64,000 bases of DNA, from NCBI RefSeq assembly GCF_004297125.1, contig NZ_SCVD01000019.1:186001-250000 (forward strand). Reading direction: 5' to 3'. Positions 34,156 to 42,565 of this stretch are shown piece by piece. The notes under the pieces were generated by a model. The model was not told the DNA's origin, ran no database searches, and saw only the letters and a list, made by a program, of their open reading frames with translations. The DNA comes from Phenylobacterium sp. GTDB taxonomy: Bacteria; Pseudomonadota; Alphaproteobacteria; Caulobacterales; Caulobacteraceae. Made by a program: the position numbers and the translations under genes. How positions within the stretch are numbered: the stretch's first letter is position 1; every line of letters begins with the position of its first letter.

Positions 34156-35130
34156 ATGGGATTGATCGTCGCTGGCGCGTTCCTGGTTCTGGCCCTGGTG
34201 GTCGCCCTGGGCGCCATCAAGATCGTGCCGCAGGGGCGCGAGTACACCGTCGAGCGGTTCGGGCGGTACACCCGGACCCTGAAGCCCGGCATCAGCTTCC
34301 TGACCCCGTTCGTCGAGGGCGTCGGTCGGCGTATCAACATGATGGAACAGGTGCTGGACGTTCCGCGCCAGGACGTGATCACCAAGGACAACGTGTCGGT
34401 CCAGGTGGACGCCATCGTCTTTATCCAGGTGATGGACGCCGCCGCGGCCGCCTATCGGGTGACCAACCTGGACTTCGCGATCACCCAGCTCACCATGACC
34501 AACCTGCGCACCGTGGTGGGCAACATGGAGCTGGACGAGGTGCTGTCGCAGCGCGACCAGATCAACACCCGGCTGCTGGACGTCATCGACCAGGCGACCA
34601 GCCCCTGGGGCGTGAAGGTGGCGCGGATCGAGATCAAGGACCTGCAGCCGCCGCCGGACATCACCAACGCCATGGCCCGGCAGATGAAGGCCGAGCGCGA
34701 GCGGCGCGCGGTGATCACCGAGGCCGACGGCGAGAAGCAGGCCGCCATCACGGTGGCCGAGGGCCAGAAGCAGTCGGCGATCCTGCAGGCCGAGGGCCGC
34801 CGCGAGGCCGCCTTCCGCGACGCCGAGGCGCGGGAGCGCGCCGCCGCCGCCGAGGCCAAGGCGACCGAGCTGGTCTCCGACGCCATCGCCCAGGGCGACG
34901 TCAACGCCATCAACTACTTCGTCGCCCAGAAATATGTGGAGGCCTTCGCCAAGCTGGCCGAGAGCCCGCAGCAGAAGACGGTGATCGTGCCGGCCGACAT
35001 GGGATCCCTGGTCGGCACCATCGCCGGCATCGGGGAACTGGTGAAGTCGGTCAACGCCGACGGACCGGCGCCGCCACGTCCGCAGGCCCGAGGCGGCCGC
35101 GGCTCGGCCGTGCCCTCCACGGGAGCCTAG
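34156..35130 (+). CDS. SPFH-domain protein (stomatin/QmcA-like)
   Basis: The 324-residue protein has an N-terminal membrane anchor (about residues 2-20), an SPFH/band-7 domain (about 22-190, starting [24 protein letters not shown]) and a long Ala/Glu/Lys coiled coil (about 185-260). The Gly/Pro/Arg-rich tail follows. Such proteins form large ring assemblies in the inner membrane and organise microdomains or protease access. The ATG at 34156 follows GGGGAGGGG. The NfeD gene 6 bp downstream is the standard partner, so they form an operon. Confidence 0.94.
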   Translation: MGLIVAGAFLVLALVVALGAIKIVPQGREYTVERFGRYTRTLKPGISFLTPFVEGVGRRINMMEQVLDVPRQDVITKDNVSVQVDAIVFIQVMDAAAAAYRVTNLDFAITQLTMTNLRTVVGNMELDEVLSQRDQINTRLLDVIDQATSPWGVKVARIEIKDLQPPPDITNAMARQMKAERERRAVITEADGEKQAAITVAEGQKQSAILQAEGRREAAFRDAEARERAAAAEAKATELVSDAIAQGDVNAINYFVAQKYVEAFAKLAESPQQKTVIVPADMGSLVGTIAGIGELVKSVNADGPAPPRPQARGGRGSAVPSTGA

Positions 35131-35136
35131 AGGCCC

Positions 35137-35595
35137 ATGGACACGATCGCGGGCCTCTACGCCGCCCAGCCCTTCTGGGTGTGGGCCGGCCTGGCGGCGG
35201 CGTTGCTGGCGGTCGAGGTCGTGACCGGTTCGGGCTGGCTGCTGTGGGCCTCTGCGTCCGCGGCGGCGACCGCGGCGGTGGTCGGCCTGCTGGACCTGTC
35301 CGTCCCGACCGCGCTGCTGGTCTTTGCGCTCCTGACCCTGGTCTCGACCCTGTTGGCGCGCCGCTACCTGCCGCGGCAGGCGACCGCGCCGGCGGGGGAC
35401 ATCAACGACAACATCGCCAGGCTGATCGGCCACCGGGGTGCGGCGGTGAAGGCTTTCAAAGGCCACTCGGGCCGGGTGTTTATCGACGGCAAGGAGTGGG
35501 CGGCCGAGCTGAGCGAGGGCGAAGCGCTCGAAGCCGGCGCCAGCGTCGAGGTCGTGGGCGTGGACGGCGCGCGACTGAAGGTGCGGCGCACCTGA
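35137..35595 (+). CDS. NfeD family membrane protein
   Basis: The 152-residue product is the short NfeD form without a ClpP-like protease domain. It has two to three hydrophobic segments (about residues 10-75) and a C-terminal OB-fold domain (about 85-150; LIGHRGAAVKAFKGHSGRVFIDGKEWAAEL is the typical core). It pairs with the SPFH protein encoded 6 bp upstream. The pair is thought to act in membrane quality control. A 171-bp gap with no clear feature follows. Confidence 0.93.
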   Translation: MDTIAGLYAAQPFWVWAGLAAALLAVEVVTGSGWLLWASASAAATAAVVGLLDLSVPTALLVFALLTLVSTLLARRYLPRQATAPAGDINDNIARLIGHRGAAVKAFKGHSGRVFIDGKEWAAELSEGEALEAGASVEVVGVDGARLKVRRT

Positions 35596-35766
35596 CGGCG
35601 AGGGCTTCGCCACGGGGGTCGCCGAACGTGGTGCTGTCAAGCTAAGTATTTGGAAACAAGCCACACTTCGGCCCGCTTCGCTGGGCAGCTTGACCCCGGC
35701 GACGTGGCCGCGTTTATGTGCCCGCAAAATCACGACCCCAAGGTCACGACCCAGGAGAAGACACAG

Positions 35767-37083
35767 GTGAAGACGCCTAAAGCAATCGGGCTGGCGATGG
35801 CGATGATCGCCGCGCTTCTCGTCCCGGCGGCTGCTGTTTCGCAGTCCAAGAAGGCCGCCGAGGTTCCCGCCGCCGCGCGCAAGTCGGGCATGGCCCAGGC
35901 GCCGGCCGTGGTGCAGACCGCGGGCCTCTCCTGCCAGGTCTCGGACGCCCGCCTGATCGGCGAGGACAAGAAGTCCAAGACCTCCTACTATGAGGTCGCC
36001 TGCGGCACGGGCCAGATGGGCTACGTCCTGCAGAAGCCGGCCGAAGGCTCGGTCACCGCCTATAGCTGCGTCGAGGCCAACACGCCGCCGGCGCCGGGCC
36101 AGGCGCCCTCGGCCCCCTGCATCCTGCCGGGCAACTCCGATCCGAAGGCCGTGCTCCAGCCGCTGCTGAAGACGGCCGGCGCCGACTGCATCCCCGAACA
36201 AGTCCGCGGCATCGGCCAGACCAAGACCAACACCTACATGGAAGTCGCCTGCCAGGGCGGCACGGGATACATCGTGCTGGCCAGCGTGCCCTTCGACGGC
36301 GCCAAGCCGCTGCAGGCGCAGAACTGCCTGATGTACGATGACGCCGAGACGAACATCAAATGCACGATGACCGACAAGGCCACGCGCCTCGCCGCCATCG
36401 ACAAGTACGTCACCCAGGCCAACAACGGCTGCGCGGTGAAGGATCGCCGCTTCGTGGGCGTGTCAAAGGACAACTCCACCTTCTACGAAGCCTCCTGCCA
36501 GGACGGTAAGGGCTACATCTACAAGGTGGGCTCCACGGGCGCCCTGACCGAGACCTACGAATGCGCCAAGGCCACCCAGATCCTGGGCGGCTGCACCCTG
36601 ACCGACGCCCGCCAGGCCCAGAACGAACAGGCCGGCCTCTACACCAAGCTGGTCACCAACGCCGGCGGCAAGTGCGACGTCGACAAGTACGCCCTGTTCC
36701 CCTCGAAGCCGGGCGAGGAAGTCGTCGAACTGGTCTGCAAGGACGGTTCGGGTTCGATCCTGATCTCCAAGGCCGGCGCCAAGGGCCAGGCCCTGGACTG
36801 CGCCCGCGCTCCGGTGGCCGGCTACAAGTGCTCGCTGACCAAGCCGGAAGCCGCCTACGCGCTGCTGACCGCCGACCTCAAGAAGTTCAACTACAACTCC
36901 TGCGAGGTCTCGAACAGCCGAGTGGTCGGCAAGACCGAGAAGGGCACGACCTACGTGGAAGTGGCCTGTGCGGACAAGCTCAAGGGCTACATGATCGAGT
37001 ACCAGGACACGCCGACCGTGACGGCCGTGCAGGCCATCGGTTGCGCGTTCGCCGGCAACTGCAAGCTGCCCGGCAACACCTAG
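35767..37083 (+). CDS. Secreted cysteine-rich protein with five tandem repeats
   Basis: The 438-residue protein has a signal peptide (GTG start; KTPKAIGLAMAMIAALLVPAAAVS) and then five imperfect repeats of about 75-90 residues. Each repeat has a core like C-x-V-x-D/N-x-R-x-V/I-G, a TxYxEVAC segment, a GxGY strand and a further C. Cores begin at about residues 56, 144, 227, 308 and 382. With four cysteines in most repeats, disulfide pairs within each unit are likely. Repeat 4 is the most diverged (it lacks the Arg-x-x-Gly core and Tyr). I recognise no named domain. The start rests on CAGGAGAAG at 35753-35761; an upstream ATG would place the signal peptide internally. A strong terminator follows. 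Confidence 0.8.
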   Translation: MKTPKAIGLAMAMIAALLVPAAAVSQSKKAAEVPAAARKSGMAQAPAVVQTAGLSCQVSDARLIGEDKKSKTSYYEVACGTGQMGYVLQKPAEGSVTAYSCVEANTPPAPGQAPSAPCILPGNSDPKAVLQPLLKTAGADCIPEQVRGIGQTKTNTYMEVACQGGTGYIVLASVPFDGAKPLQAQNCLMYDDAETNIKCTMTDKATRLAAIDKYVTQANNGCAVKDRRFVGVSKDNSTFYEASCQDGKGYIYKVGSTGALTETYECAKATQILGGCTLTDARQAQNEQAGLYTKLVTNAGGKCDVDKYALFPSKPGEEVVELVCKDGSGSILISKAGAKGQALDCARAPVAGYKCSLTKPEAAYALLTADLKKFNYNSCEVSNSRVVGKTEKGTTYVEVACADKLKGYMIEYQDTPTVTAVQAIGCAFAGNCKLPGNT

Positions 37084-37107
37084 ACCTCGGCGAAAGCCAG
37101 GACGGCC

Positions 37108-37137
37108 AAGGCCCGCGGAGCGATCCGCGGGCCTTTT
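37108..37137 (+). terminator. Rho-independent terminator after the repeat-protein gene
   Basis: The stem GGCCCGCGGA paired with TCCGCGGGCC around a GCGA loop is followed by TTTT, with AA preceding. It lies 25 bp after the stop codon of the cysteine-rich repeat protein. The perfect ten-base GC-rich stem with T-run is the clearest intrinsic terminator in the window. Confidence 0.88.
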
Positions 37138-37212
37138 GCTTGCGCGATCCCCCCTTGCCGAACGTGGGGGCAGGGCGTCGAGATTGGGCCTTCTGGAATC
37201 GAAGGAACGCCC

Positions 37213-37506
37213 ATGCCGGCCTATGTGATCTTCATCAAGAACAGCACCATCGACGCCGAAGAGCTGAAGACCTACAGCCAGAAGGCCGGCGCGGCGCGGG
37301 GCGACCACCAGATCACGCCGCTGGCGTACTACGGCCCGCTGGAGGTGTTGGAGGGCGACTCCGCCGAGGGCGTGGTGCTGCTCCAGTTCCCCGACAAGGC
37401 GGCGGCCCGGGCCTGGTACGATAGCCCTGCCTACCAGGAGGCCAAGCAGCACCGGCTGAAGGGCGCCGACTATCGGGTCATCCTGGCCGAAGGGCTGGGC
37501 GGCTAG
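37213..37506 (+). CDS. DUF1330 domain-containing protein
   Basis: The 97-residue cytoplasmic protein is a complete DUF1330 (dimeric alpha-beta barrel) member. Signatures are the N-terminal MPAYVIF, the GPLEVLEGD segment, and FPDKAAARAWYDSPAYQEAKQHR near the C terminus. Function is unknown for the family. The start codon follows GAAGGAACGCCC. Its stop overlaps the stop of the convergent TPP enzyme gene. Confidence 0.92.
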   Translation: MPAYVIFIKNSTIDAEELKTYSQKAGAARGDHQITPLAYYGPLEVLEGDSAEGVVLLQFPDKAAARAWYDSPAYQEAKQHRLKGADYRVILAEGLGG

Positions 37507-39044
37507 ATCGCCGCCTCGATGAACATGGGCCCGCGCTGGCCCATGGCGCCTTCGAAGGCGCGCTCGAAGTCCTCGGCGCTGGTGCAGCGGACGGCGGGCA
37601 GGCCGAGGCCGCGGGCGAGCTGGACCCACTCCACCTTGGGGTCGCCCAGGTCCAGCAGCTTGCGGGCCGAGGGGCCGGCCTCACCGGCCCCCGTGCGCTG
37701 CATCTCGATGTTGAGGATGCGGTAGGTGTGGTTGGCGAAGACCACCACGGTGATGTCCAGGTCTTCCCGCGCCATCGTCCAGAGCGCCTGGACGGTGTAC
37801 ATCGCCGCCCCGTCGCCGTTGAGGCTCAGCACCTTGCGGTCGGGCGCGGCGACGGCGGCCCCGATGGCCAGCGGCAGGCCGATGCCGATGGCGCCGCCGG
37901 TCAGGGCCAGCACCTCGTGCGGCCGCGCCGTCGAGCCGGCCGCCGCGACGCCCGCGCCGGAGGTGACGGCGTCGTCGCAGATGATGGCGCCTTCGGGCAT
38001 GTGCCGGGCGATCGAGGCGCCGACCGCATAAGCCGTGAGCTTGCCGGTGGGCGCCGCCTCGGGCAGCGAGAGCGTTTGGCTGGGCCCCTCCTTGGGCGCG
38101 CCCAGGGCGTCGGCCAGGGCCGCCAGGCCCGCGACGGCGTCCTCGCCCCGCTCGGCCAGGGTGAGCTGCGCGCAGCCCTCCGGGACCAGCACGCTGGGCC
38201 GGTCGGGATAGGCGAAGAAGGCCACCGGCATGGTGGTCCCCGCATAGACCATCAGGTCCACGCCCTCGAGCTCGGCCAGGGCCATCTCGCCGAAGTACTG
38301 CATCTTCTTCGGCGCGAAGCCGCCGGCGCCGCGCGGCTGGCGGGAGACGAAGGTGTCGGAATAGACGGTGACGCCGGCCGCCTGGAGGCGCGCGGCTTCC
38401 TTGAGCGCCTCGGCGCGGACGGCCTGGCCGCCCAGCAGGAGGACCGGCTTCTTCGCCGCCTTGATCGCCCTGGCGGCCGCCTCGACCGCGGAACCTGCCG
38501 GGGCGGGGCGCACCGGACGCTGGGCGATCACCGGCTCGCCGGAGGCGGGGAGCCAGGCGCTGTCGGCCGGCAGGATCAGGCTCACGGGCCCGCCGGGCGG
38601 CCCGAAGCTGGCGGCCACGGCCTCGGCCGCGAGGCCGGCCACGGCGTCCGGCGTGTCGGCCGACTTCGCCCAGATGGAGTTCGGCTTCACCAGCGTGGCG
38701 ATGTCGGAGTTCAGCGGCGCGTCGTACTGGCGATGATAGGTGGCGTGGTCGCCGATCACGTTGACAATGGGCGTGTAGGCGCGCCTGGCGTTGTGCAGGT
38801 TCGCCACGCCGTTGCCGTAGCCGGGGCCCAGGTGCAGCAGGGTGCAGGCGGGCTTGTCGGCGATCCGGCCGTAGCCGTCGGCCGCGCCGGTGGCCACGCC
38901 CTCGAACTGGCACAGCACCGGGCGCATGGCCGGCACGCCGTCGAGCGCCGCCACGAACTGCATCTCGCTGGTGCCGGGATTGGCGAAACAGGCGGTGACC
39001 TCGTTGGCCACCAGGGTCGAGATCAGGGCGTCGGCGCCGTTCAT
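37503..39044 (-). CDS. Thiamine pyrophosphate enzyme, acetolactate synthase large-subunit-like
   Basis: The 513-residue protein has the three-domain TPP fold. In the N-terminal Pyr domain (1-165) the catalytic Glu lies in CQFEGVATGAADGYGR near residue 51. A central domain (about 185-310) and a C-terminal PP domain follow. The PP domain has the TPP/Mg motif GDGAAMYTVQALWTMARE and its ANHTYRIL end. Typical ALS domain features of a small regulatory subunit are absent here, so it may be a decarboxylase or carboligase rather than true IlvB. It overlaps the upstream acyl-CoA ligase by 4 nt (ATGA), so the two act in the same pathway by inference. Confidence 0.88.
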   Translation of the reverse strand: MNGADALISTLVANEVTACFANPGTSEMQFVAALDGVPAMRPVLCQFEGVATGAADGYGRIADKPACTLLHLGPGYGNGVANLHNARRAYTPIVNVIGDHATYHRQYDAPLNSDIATLVKPNSIWAKSADTPDAVAGLAAEAVAASFGPPGGPVSLILPADSAWLPASGEPVIAQRPVRPAPAGSAVEAAARAIKAAKKPVLLLGGQAVRAEALKEAARLQAAGVTVYSDTFVSRQPRGAGGFAPKKMQYFGEMALAELEGVDLMVYAGTTMPVAFFAYPDRPSVLVPEGCAQLTLAERGEDAVAGLAALADALGAPKEGPSQTLSLPEAAPTGKLTAYAVGASIARHMPEGAIICDDAVTSGAGVAAAGSTARPHEVLALTGGAIGIGLPLAIGAAVAAPDRKVLSLNGDGAAMYTVQALWTMAREDLDITVVVFANHTYRILNIEMQRTGAGEAGPSARKLLDLGDPKVEWVQLARGLGLPAVRCTSAEDFERAFEGAMGQRGPMFIEAAI

Positions 39045-40819
39045 TGGAACACCATCACGTCGGAGGGGGCGGGGTCGGCGAACAGCCGGTCGATGGCCTC
39101 GGCGCGGCGGGCGCGGGCGAGGCTCTGGGCGATGTAGCCCTTGTCGGTGATCTCGCCCGAGCTGGCGTCGGGCGCCTCGGGCAGCAGCAGGGCGCGGGCG
39201 ACGCGGCCGCCGGAGCCCTTGGCGCGCGCGTTGAGCCCCTCCAGGCCCTTGCGGACGGCGGCCTCGATCTCGGGCCGGGGCCGGGTGGGGTTCGGGTAGA
39301 GCAGCAGGCCCACGGCCTCGCCGTTCTCGCCGCAGACGACCGCGTCGGTCACCGCGTCGCCGATCGCGCCGACCGCGCCGATCCGCAGTTCCCCGACCGA
39401 GACGAAGGTGCCGGAGGCCAGCTTGAAGTTCTCCGAGAGCCGGCCGTCGAAAACCATCCCGGCCCCCGGCTGGCCCGGTTCGACGAAGCGGGCGGCGTCG
39501 CCCAGGCGGTAGAAGCCCTCGTCGTCGAAGGCGGCGGCGGAGAGTTCGGGCCGGCCCAGGTAGCCGGGCGTGATCTGGGGACCCTTGACCCGGAAGTCGA
39601 GCTTGCCGGCCTCCGGGACGAGGCGCACCGAAGTCCCCGGCAGGGGCAGGCCGATCATGCCCATCCGCGCGTTGGCCCAATGGACGTTGCAGGCGGTCGG
39701 CCCGGTCTCGGTGGCGCCGTAGCCCGACCCGAAACTGATCCGCTCGCCGACCGTGCGCACCGCCACGGCCTGGATGCGGTCGGCGGTGGCCTGGCCCAGG
39801 GCGGCGCCGCCGTACTGCAGGAGGCGCACCCGCGAGAAGAAGGCGCGCGCCAGTTCGTCGTCCTGCTCGAGCGCCTCGGCGAACAGCATCCAGGCGGCGG
39901 GGACCATGTTCTGGTAGGTGGGCGCCACCTCGCGCAGGTTGCGCAGCGTCTCGCCGAACCGGGCGGCGGTGGGCTGGCCGGCGTCGATGTAGAGCGAGCC
40001 GCCACGGTGGGCTGAGTAGTGCAGAATCGCGTTGGCGCCGAGGCTGTGGCTCCAGGGCGCGGAGTGAACCATCACCGGGGGATCGGGATCGTCGAAGCAG
40101 GCGGCGATCTGGGCCGCGTTCACGCTCATGGTGCGCTGGGTGTTGATCACAGCCTTGGGCAGGCCGGTGGAGCCAGAGGTCAGCAGGTACTTGGCGTGCT
40201 GCTCCGGCGTGGCGGTGGGCGGGGTTGATCCGACGCTATACAGCCGCGCCAGGGGCGTGTCGCCCGGCCGGGGATTGGCGGCGGCGATCACCGGCAGGCC
40301 GGCCAGGACGTCGGCGGCCAGGCCTTCCGCGAACAGGGCGGCGTCTTCGGTGTAGACGGCGGCCGGCCGCAGCACTTCGCAGGCATGGGCGAGGCGCGCG
40401 ACATTCGCGCCCGGAAGGCCGTACTGCGGGGAGACCGGCGCCACCGGCATTCCCTGGCCCATGGCGGCGTAGGCGATCAAGGCATGGTCGATGCTGTTGC
40501 GGGCGAGGATCAGCAGCGGCCGCTCGCCCACCACGCCCAGGTCTCGCAGGCCCGCGCCCAGGGCGGCGATCCGCTGCCAGGCCTCTGCGAAGCTCAGGGT
40601 CCGCCAGCCGGCGCCCGAGCGCTCGGCCAGCCAGACGCGCTTCGGCGCCGCGACGGCCCAATGGGCGAGTGGGGACGTGGTCGTCTCGAACCGGGTCGAG
40701 AACGGCGTCGGGTTGGTCAGCACATATTCGCCGCCGGCGCGTTCCTCGACGTCGAGACGGCTTGGCGCATAGCGTGGGTCCCGGAACGGGGCGGTCGAGA
40801 TGTTGAGCTCGGCGTCCAT
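39041..40819 (-). CDS. AMP-dependent acyl-CoA ligase (feruloyl-CoA synthase-like)
   Basis: The 592-residue ANL-superfamily enzyme activates a carboxylic acid with ATP and CoA. The P-loop is YLLTSGSTGLPKAV near residue 210. Further motifs are GYGATETGPTAC near 365 and the GRLSENFKLASGTFV hinge near 455-470. The pattern, including a C-terminal lid that retains a Lys near GEITDKGYI, resembles feruloyl-CoA synthases, but the aromatic acid specificity is not provable by eye. It shares an operon with the TPP enzyme. No enoyl-CoA hydratase/aldolase (Ech) or vanillin dehydrogenase gene is nearby, so a full ferulate pathway is not supported. Confidence 0.85.
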   Translation of the reverse strand: MDAELNISTAPFRDPRYAPSRLDVEERAGGEYVLTNPTPFSTRFETTTSPLAHWAVAAPKRVWLAERSGAGWRTLSFAEAWQRIAALGAGLRDLGVVGERPLLILARNSIDHALIAYAAMGQGMPVAPVSPQYGLPGANVARLAHACEVLRPAAVYTEDAALFAEGLAADVLAGLPVIAAANPRPGDTPLARLYSVGSTPPTATPEQHAKYLLTSGSTGLPKAVINTQRTMSVNAAQIAACFDDPDPPVMVHSAPWSHSLGANAILHYSAHRGGSLYIDAGQPTAARFGETLRNLREVAPTYQNMVPAAWMLFAEALEQDDELARAFFSRVRLLQYGGAALGQATADRIQAVAVRTVGERISFGSGYGATETGPTACNVHWANARMGMIGLPLPGTSVRLVPEAGKLDFRVKGPQITPGYLGRPELSAAAFDDEGFYRLGDAARFVEPGQPGAGMVFDGRLSENFKLASGTFVSVGELRIGAVGAIGDAVTDAVVCGENGEAVGLLLYPNPTRPRPEIEAAVRKGLEGLNARAKGSGGRVARALLLPEAPDASSGEITDKGYIAQSLARARRAEAIDRLFADPAPSDVMVFQ

Positions 40820-40870
40820 GCGCCGAGGGTTACGGGGGCGGCGCGCGAAAGGGAAGCCCTTCGCGTCGGC

Positions 40871-42475
40871 TCATTGAGACGGCTGGCTCGCCTCGAGCGA
40901 GGGCGACGGCCTGTACCGCAACGACTGAAGGGGCCTGGCGTCCACGGGCTCGGTCTCTCCCACGCTCGCGGCGGCGCACGCGATGAGGCGGTCCGCGACG
41001 TCGCAGAGCGGCTCGATCACGTCGAGCTGCCGTATCCAGGCGTGGATCAGCGCGTCGACCCCGTGGAGCGTTCCCCAGACCTGGCCGGCGATCGAGGCGG
41101 TGGTGTCGCTGTCCCCGTCATGGTTCGCCGCCAGGCGGAGCGCATCCTCGAAGCTGTCGGCCCGGAGCGCGGCGTAGAGGCCGATCGCCAGGGCCTCCTC
41201 GCCGGTCCAGCCTTGCCCCAGGGTCGCGAGCGCGTCGCGGGGCGGGGTGTCGCTCGCCGCCGCGGCCCTGGCCGCCCGGACCGCCGCCAGCACCTCCTGG
41301 CCGCCCGCCGTCTTCTCCAGGCGGGCCTCCATTCGCGTCAGCGCCGTCGCCAGGGGCGTCTCGGCCAGAAGGTCGCGGACCAGGCTCGCGAGGGCGGCGG
41401 CGCTGAGGCGGCCGGTGGGGTGGCCGTGGGTGAGCGCGGCCGCGGCGTGGGCAAGGTGGAAGGCCTCGTCCACGTCGATCCCCGGAATCAGGCCCAGCGG
41501 CGCCACGCGCGCGACGGCGCCGCTGCCCTTCGAGTCGTTGATGGGCGCGGCGGGCGTCCCGCGCGCGCCGGCCTTCAGCGCCGACAGGCAGGTGCTGCCC
41601 GGCGCGCGCACGGCCCAGAGTTCGCGATACTGACTGAGGCCCGTGGGTCCTGACGTCCATTCTTCCCGCTGGGTGCGGAACCAGGCCAGGTAGGCGTGCC
41701 GCACCCGGGCCAGGATCTGCTCGGGCTTGGGAGGAGCCCCCGCCGCGACCGCCGACAGAAGGCCGTCGGCGGTGTAGAGCGCCATCTGGGTGTCGTCGCT
41801 GACCGGGAGGCGTCCTCCTTGGGCTTGCGGCTCCAGGAGCCCCGCGTCGCCGAACGTCTTGCGGATCTGCGTCCAGGACTTGAACTCGACGGGATAGCCG
41901 AACGCGTCGCCCAGCGCCCCGCCAAGGAGGCAGCCCAGGATCTTCCCCGCCAGGCGGTGTTGCCGGACGGCTCCGTCGGCCGGCGCCGAGGCGCGGGACT
42001 GGCCCAGCGCAGGCGTCGCAAGGCGCGGGGCCCGCGCCTTCGCCGCGGCCTCGCCGGCGGGAACGCCAAGCTCGACCAGGAGCCGCGCCGCCATCCACCG
42101 GGCGCGCGCACCGCCCCCGTCGCAATGGATCAACACCTTGCCGCCCCGCCGCAGGACCTCCCTCAATCGATGCCCGGCGTAGGTCCACAGGCGTTCGAAG
42201 CGCGCGTCGGGCGGGGCGCCGACGCGCAGGGCGATGTGGTGCCACTGGGGCGTCAGGCCGGACAGGGCGTCGGGAAGGTCCGCGAGCCCGAGGAGCCTGA
42301 GCTCCTGCGGCGACATGAGGGTGACGATCGCGTCGGGCCGGAAGGCCGTCACCGCCTCGAGGTCTTCCGCCAGGCTGGCCGAACCCCCGCCGGGGCAGGC
42401 CGACACGCCAATGATCGCCCGACCGTGAGCGATCGCTTCGATACGGAACGATTGCGAGGCGCAGGCGAGACTCAT
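40871..42475 (-). CDS. Dual-specificity phosphatase-like domain fused to ADP-ribosylglycohydrolase (DraG-like)
   Basis: The 534-residue protein has two parts. Residues about 1-160 resemble dual-specificity or KAP-type phosphatases. The PTP signature HCxxGxxR is exact (HCDGGGAR, near residues 117-124), but the usual general-acid Asp of the PIxD-type loop appears to be Val (IALRVGAPPDARFE). Residues about 170-480 form an ADP-ribosylglycohydrolase. Its metal-site motifs are GDAFGYPVEF, SDDTQMALYT and HDGDSDTTASIAGQ, and they look intact. It would remove ADP-ribose from proteins or small molecules. It is divergent from an NrtR-like Nudix gene, with paired operator-like sites between them. Confidence 0.88.
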   Translation of the reverse strand: MSLACASQSFRIEAIAHGRAIIGVSACPGGGSASLAEDLEAVTAFRPDAIVTLMSPQELRLLGLADLPDALSGLTPQWHHIALRVGAPPDARFERLWTYAGHRLREVLRRGGKVLIHCDGGGARARWMAARLLVELGVPAGEAAAKARAPRLATPALGQSRASAPADGAVRQHRLAGKILGCLLGGALGDAFGYPVEFKSWTQIRKTFGDAGLLEPQAQGGRLPVSDDTQMALYTADGLLSAVAAGAPPKPEQILARVRHAYLAWFRTQREEWTSGPTGLSQYRELWAVRAPGSTCLSALKAGARGTPAAPINDSKGSGAVARVAPLGLIPGIDVDEAFHLAHAAAALTHGHPTGRLSAAALASLVRDLLAETPLATALTRMEARLEKTAGGQEVLAAVRAARAAAASDTPPRDALATLGQGWTGEEALAIGLYAALRADSFEDALRLAANHDGDSDTTASIAGQVWGTLHGVDALIHAWIRQLDVIEPLCDVADRLIACAAASVGETEPVDARPLQSLRYRPSPSLEASQPSQ

Positions 42476-42511
42476 GACCGGGACCCTCGGTTGACACGGA
42501 GGTGAACTGAC

Positions 42512-42532
42512 TTAGTGTGTGAATCACACTTA
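42512..42532. promoter_or_regulatory. Operator-like site 1 for the NrtR-like regulator
   Basis: TTAGTGT-N7-ACACTTA has imperfect dyad symmetry, with AGTGT and ACACT arms. A tighter palindrome GTGTGA-A-TCACAC is nested inside. A second site of the same format lies 32 bp downstream, about three helical turns. The pair lies in the 90-bp divergent region between the DraG-phosphatase and Nudix genes. NrtR regulators bind such palindromes in NAD and ADP-ribose metabolism promoters. Confidence 0.6.
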
Positions 42533-42543
42533 CCAGCCCTGAC

Positions 42544-42564
42544 TTAGTGTCGTCAATACACGAA
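42544..42564. promoter_or_regulatory. Operator-like site 2 for the NrtR-like regulator
   Basis: TTAGTGT-N7-ACACGAA has GTGT and ACAC arms. The 12 bases CTGACTTAGTGT at 42539-42550 exactly repeat 42507-42518. The site ends one base before the ATG of the Nudix gene, so binding would block transcription or translation start, consistent with autorepression. Confidence 0.55.
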
Positions 42565-42565
42565 C

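Noticed and set aside
33076..36201. Open frame of 1,041 codons on the minus strand across the NMO, YbjN-like and SPFH genes
   Set aside because: It runs across several independent plus- and minus-strand genes with identified domains, and has shadow-type composition.
37503..40819. A complete ferulate-to-vanillate pathway
   Set aside because: Only a ligase-like gene is present; the hydratase/aldolase and vanillin dehydrogenase genes are absent, and the TPP enzyme is not part of that pathway.
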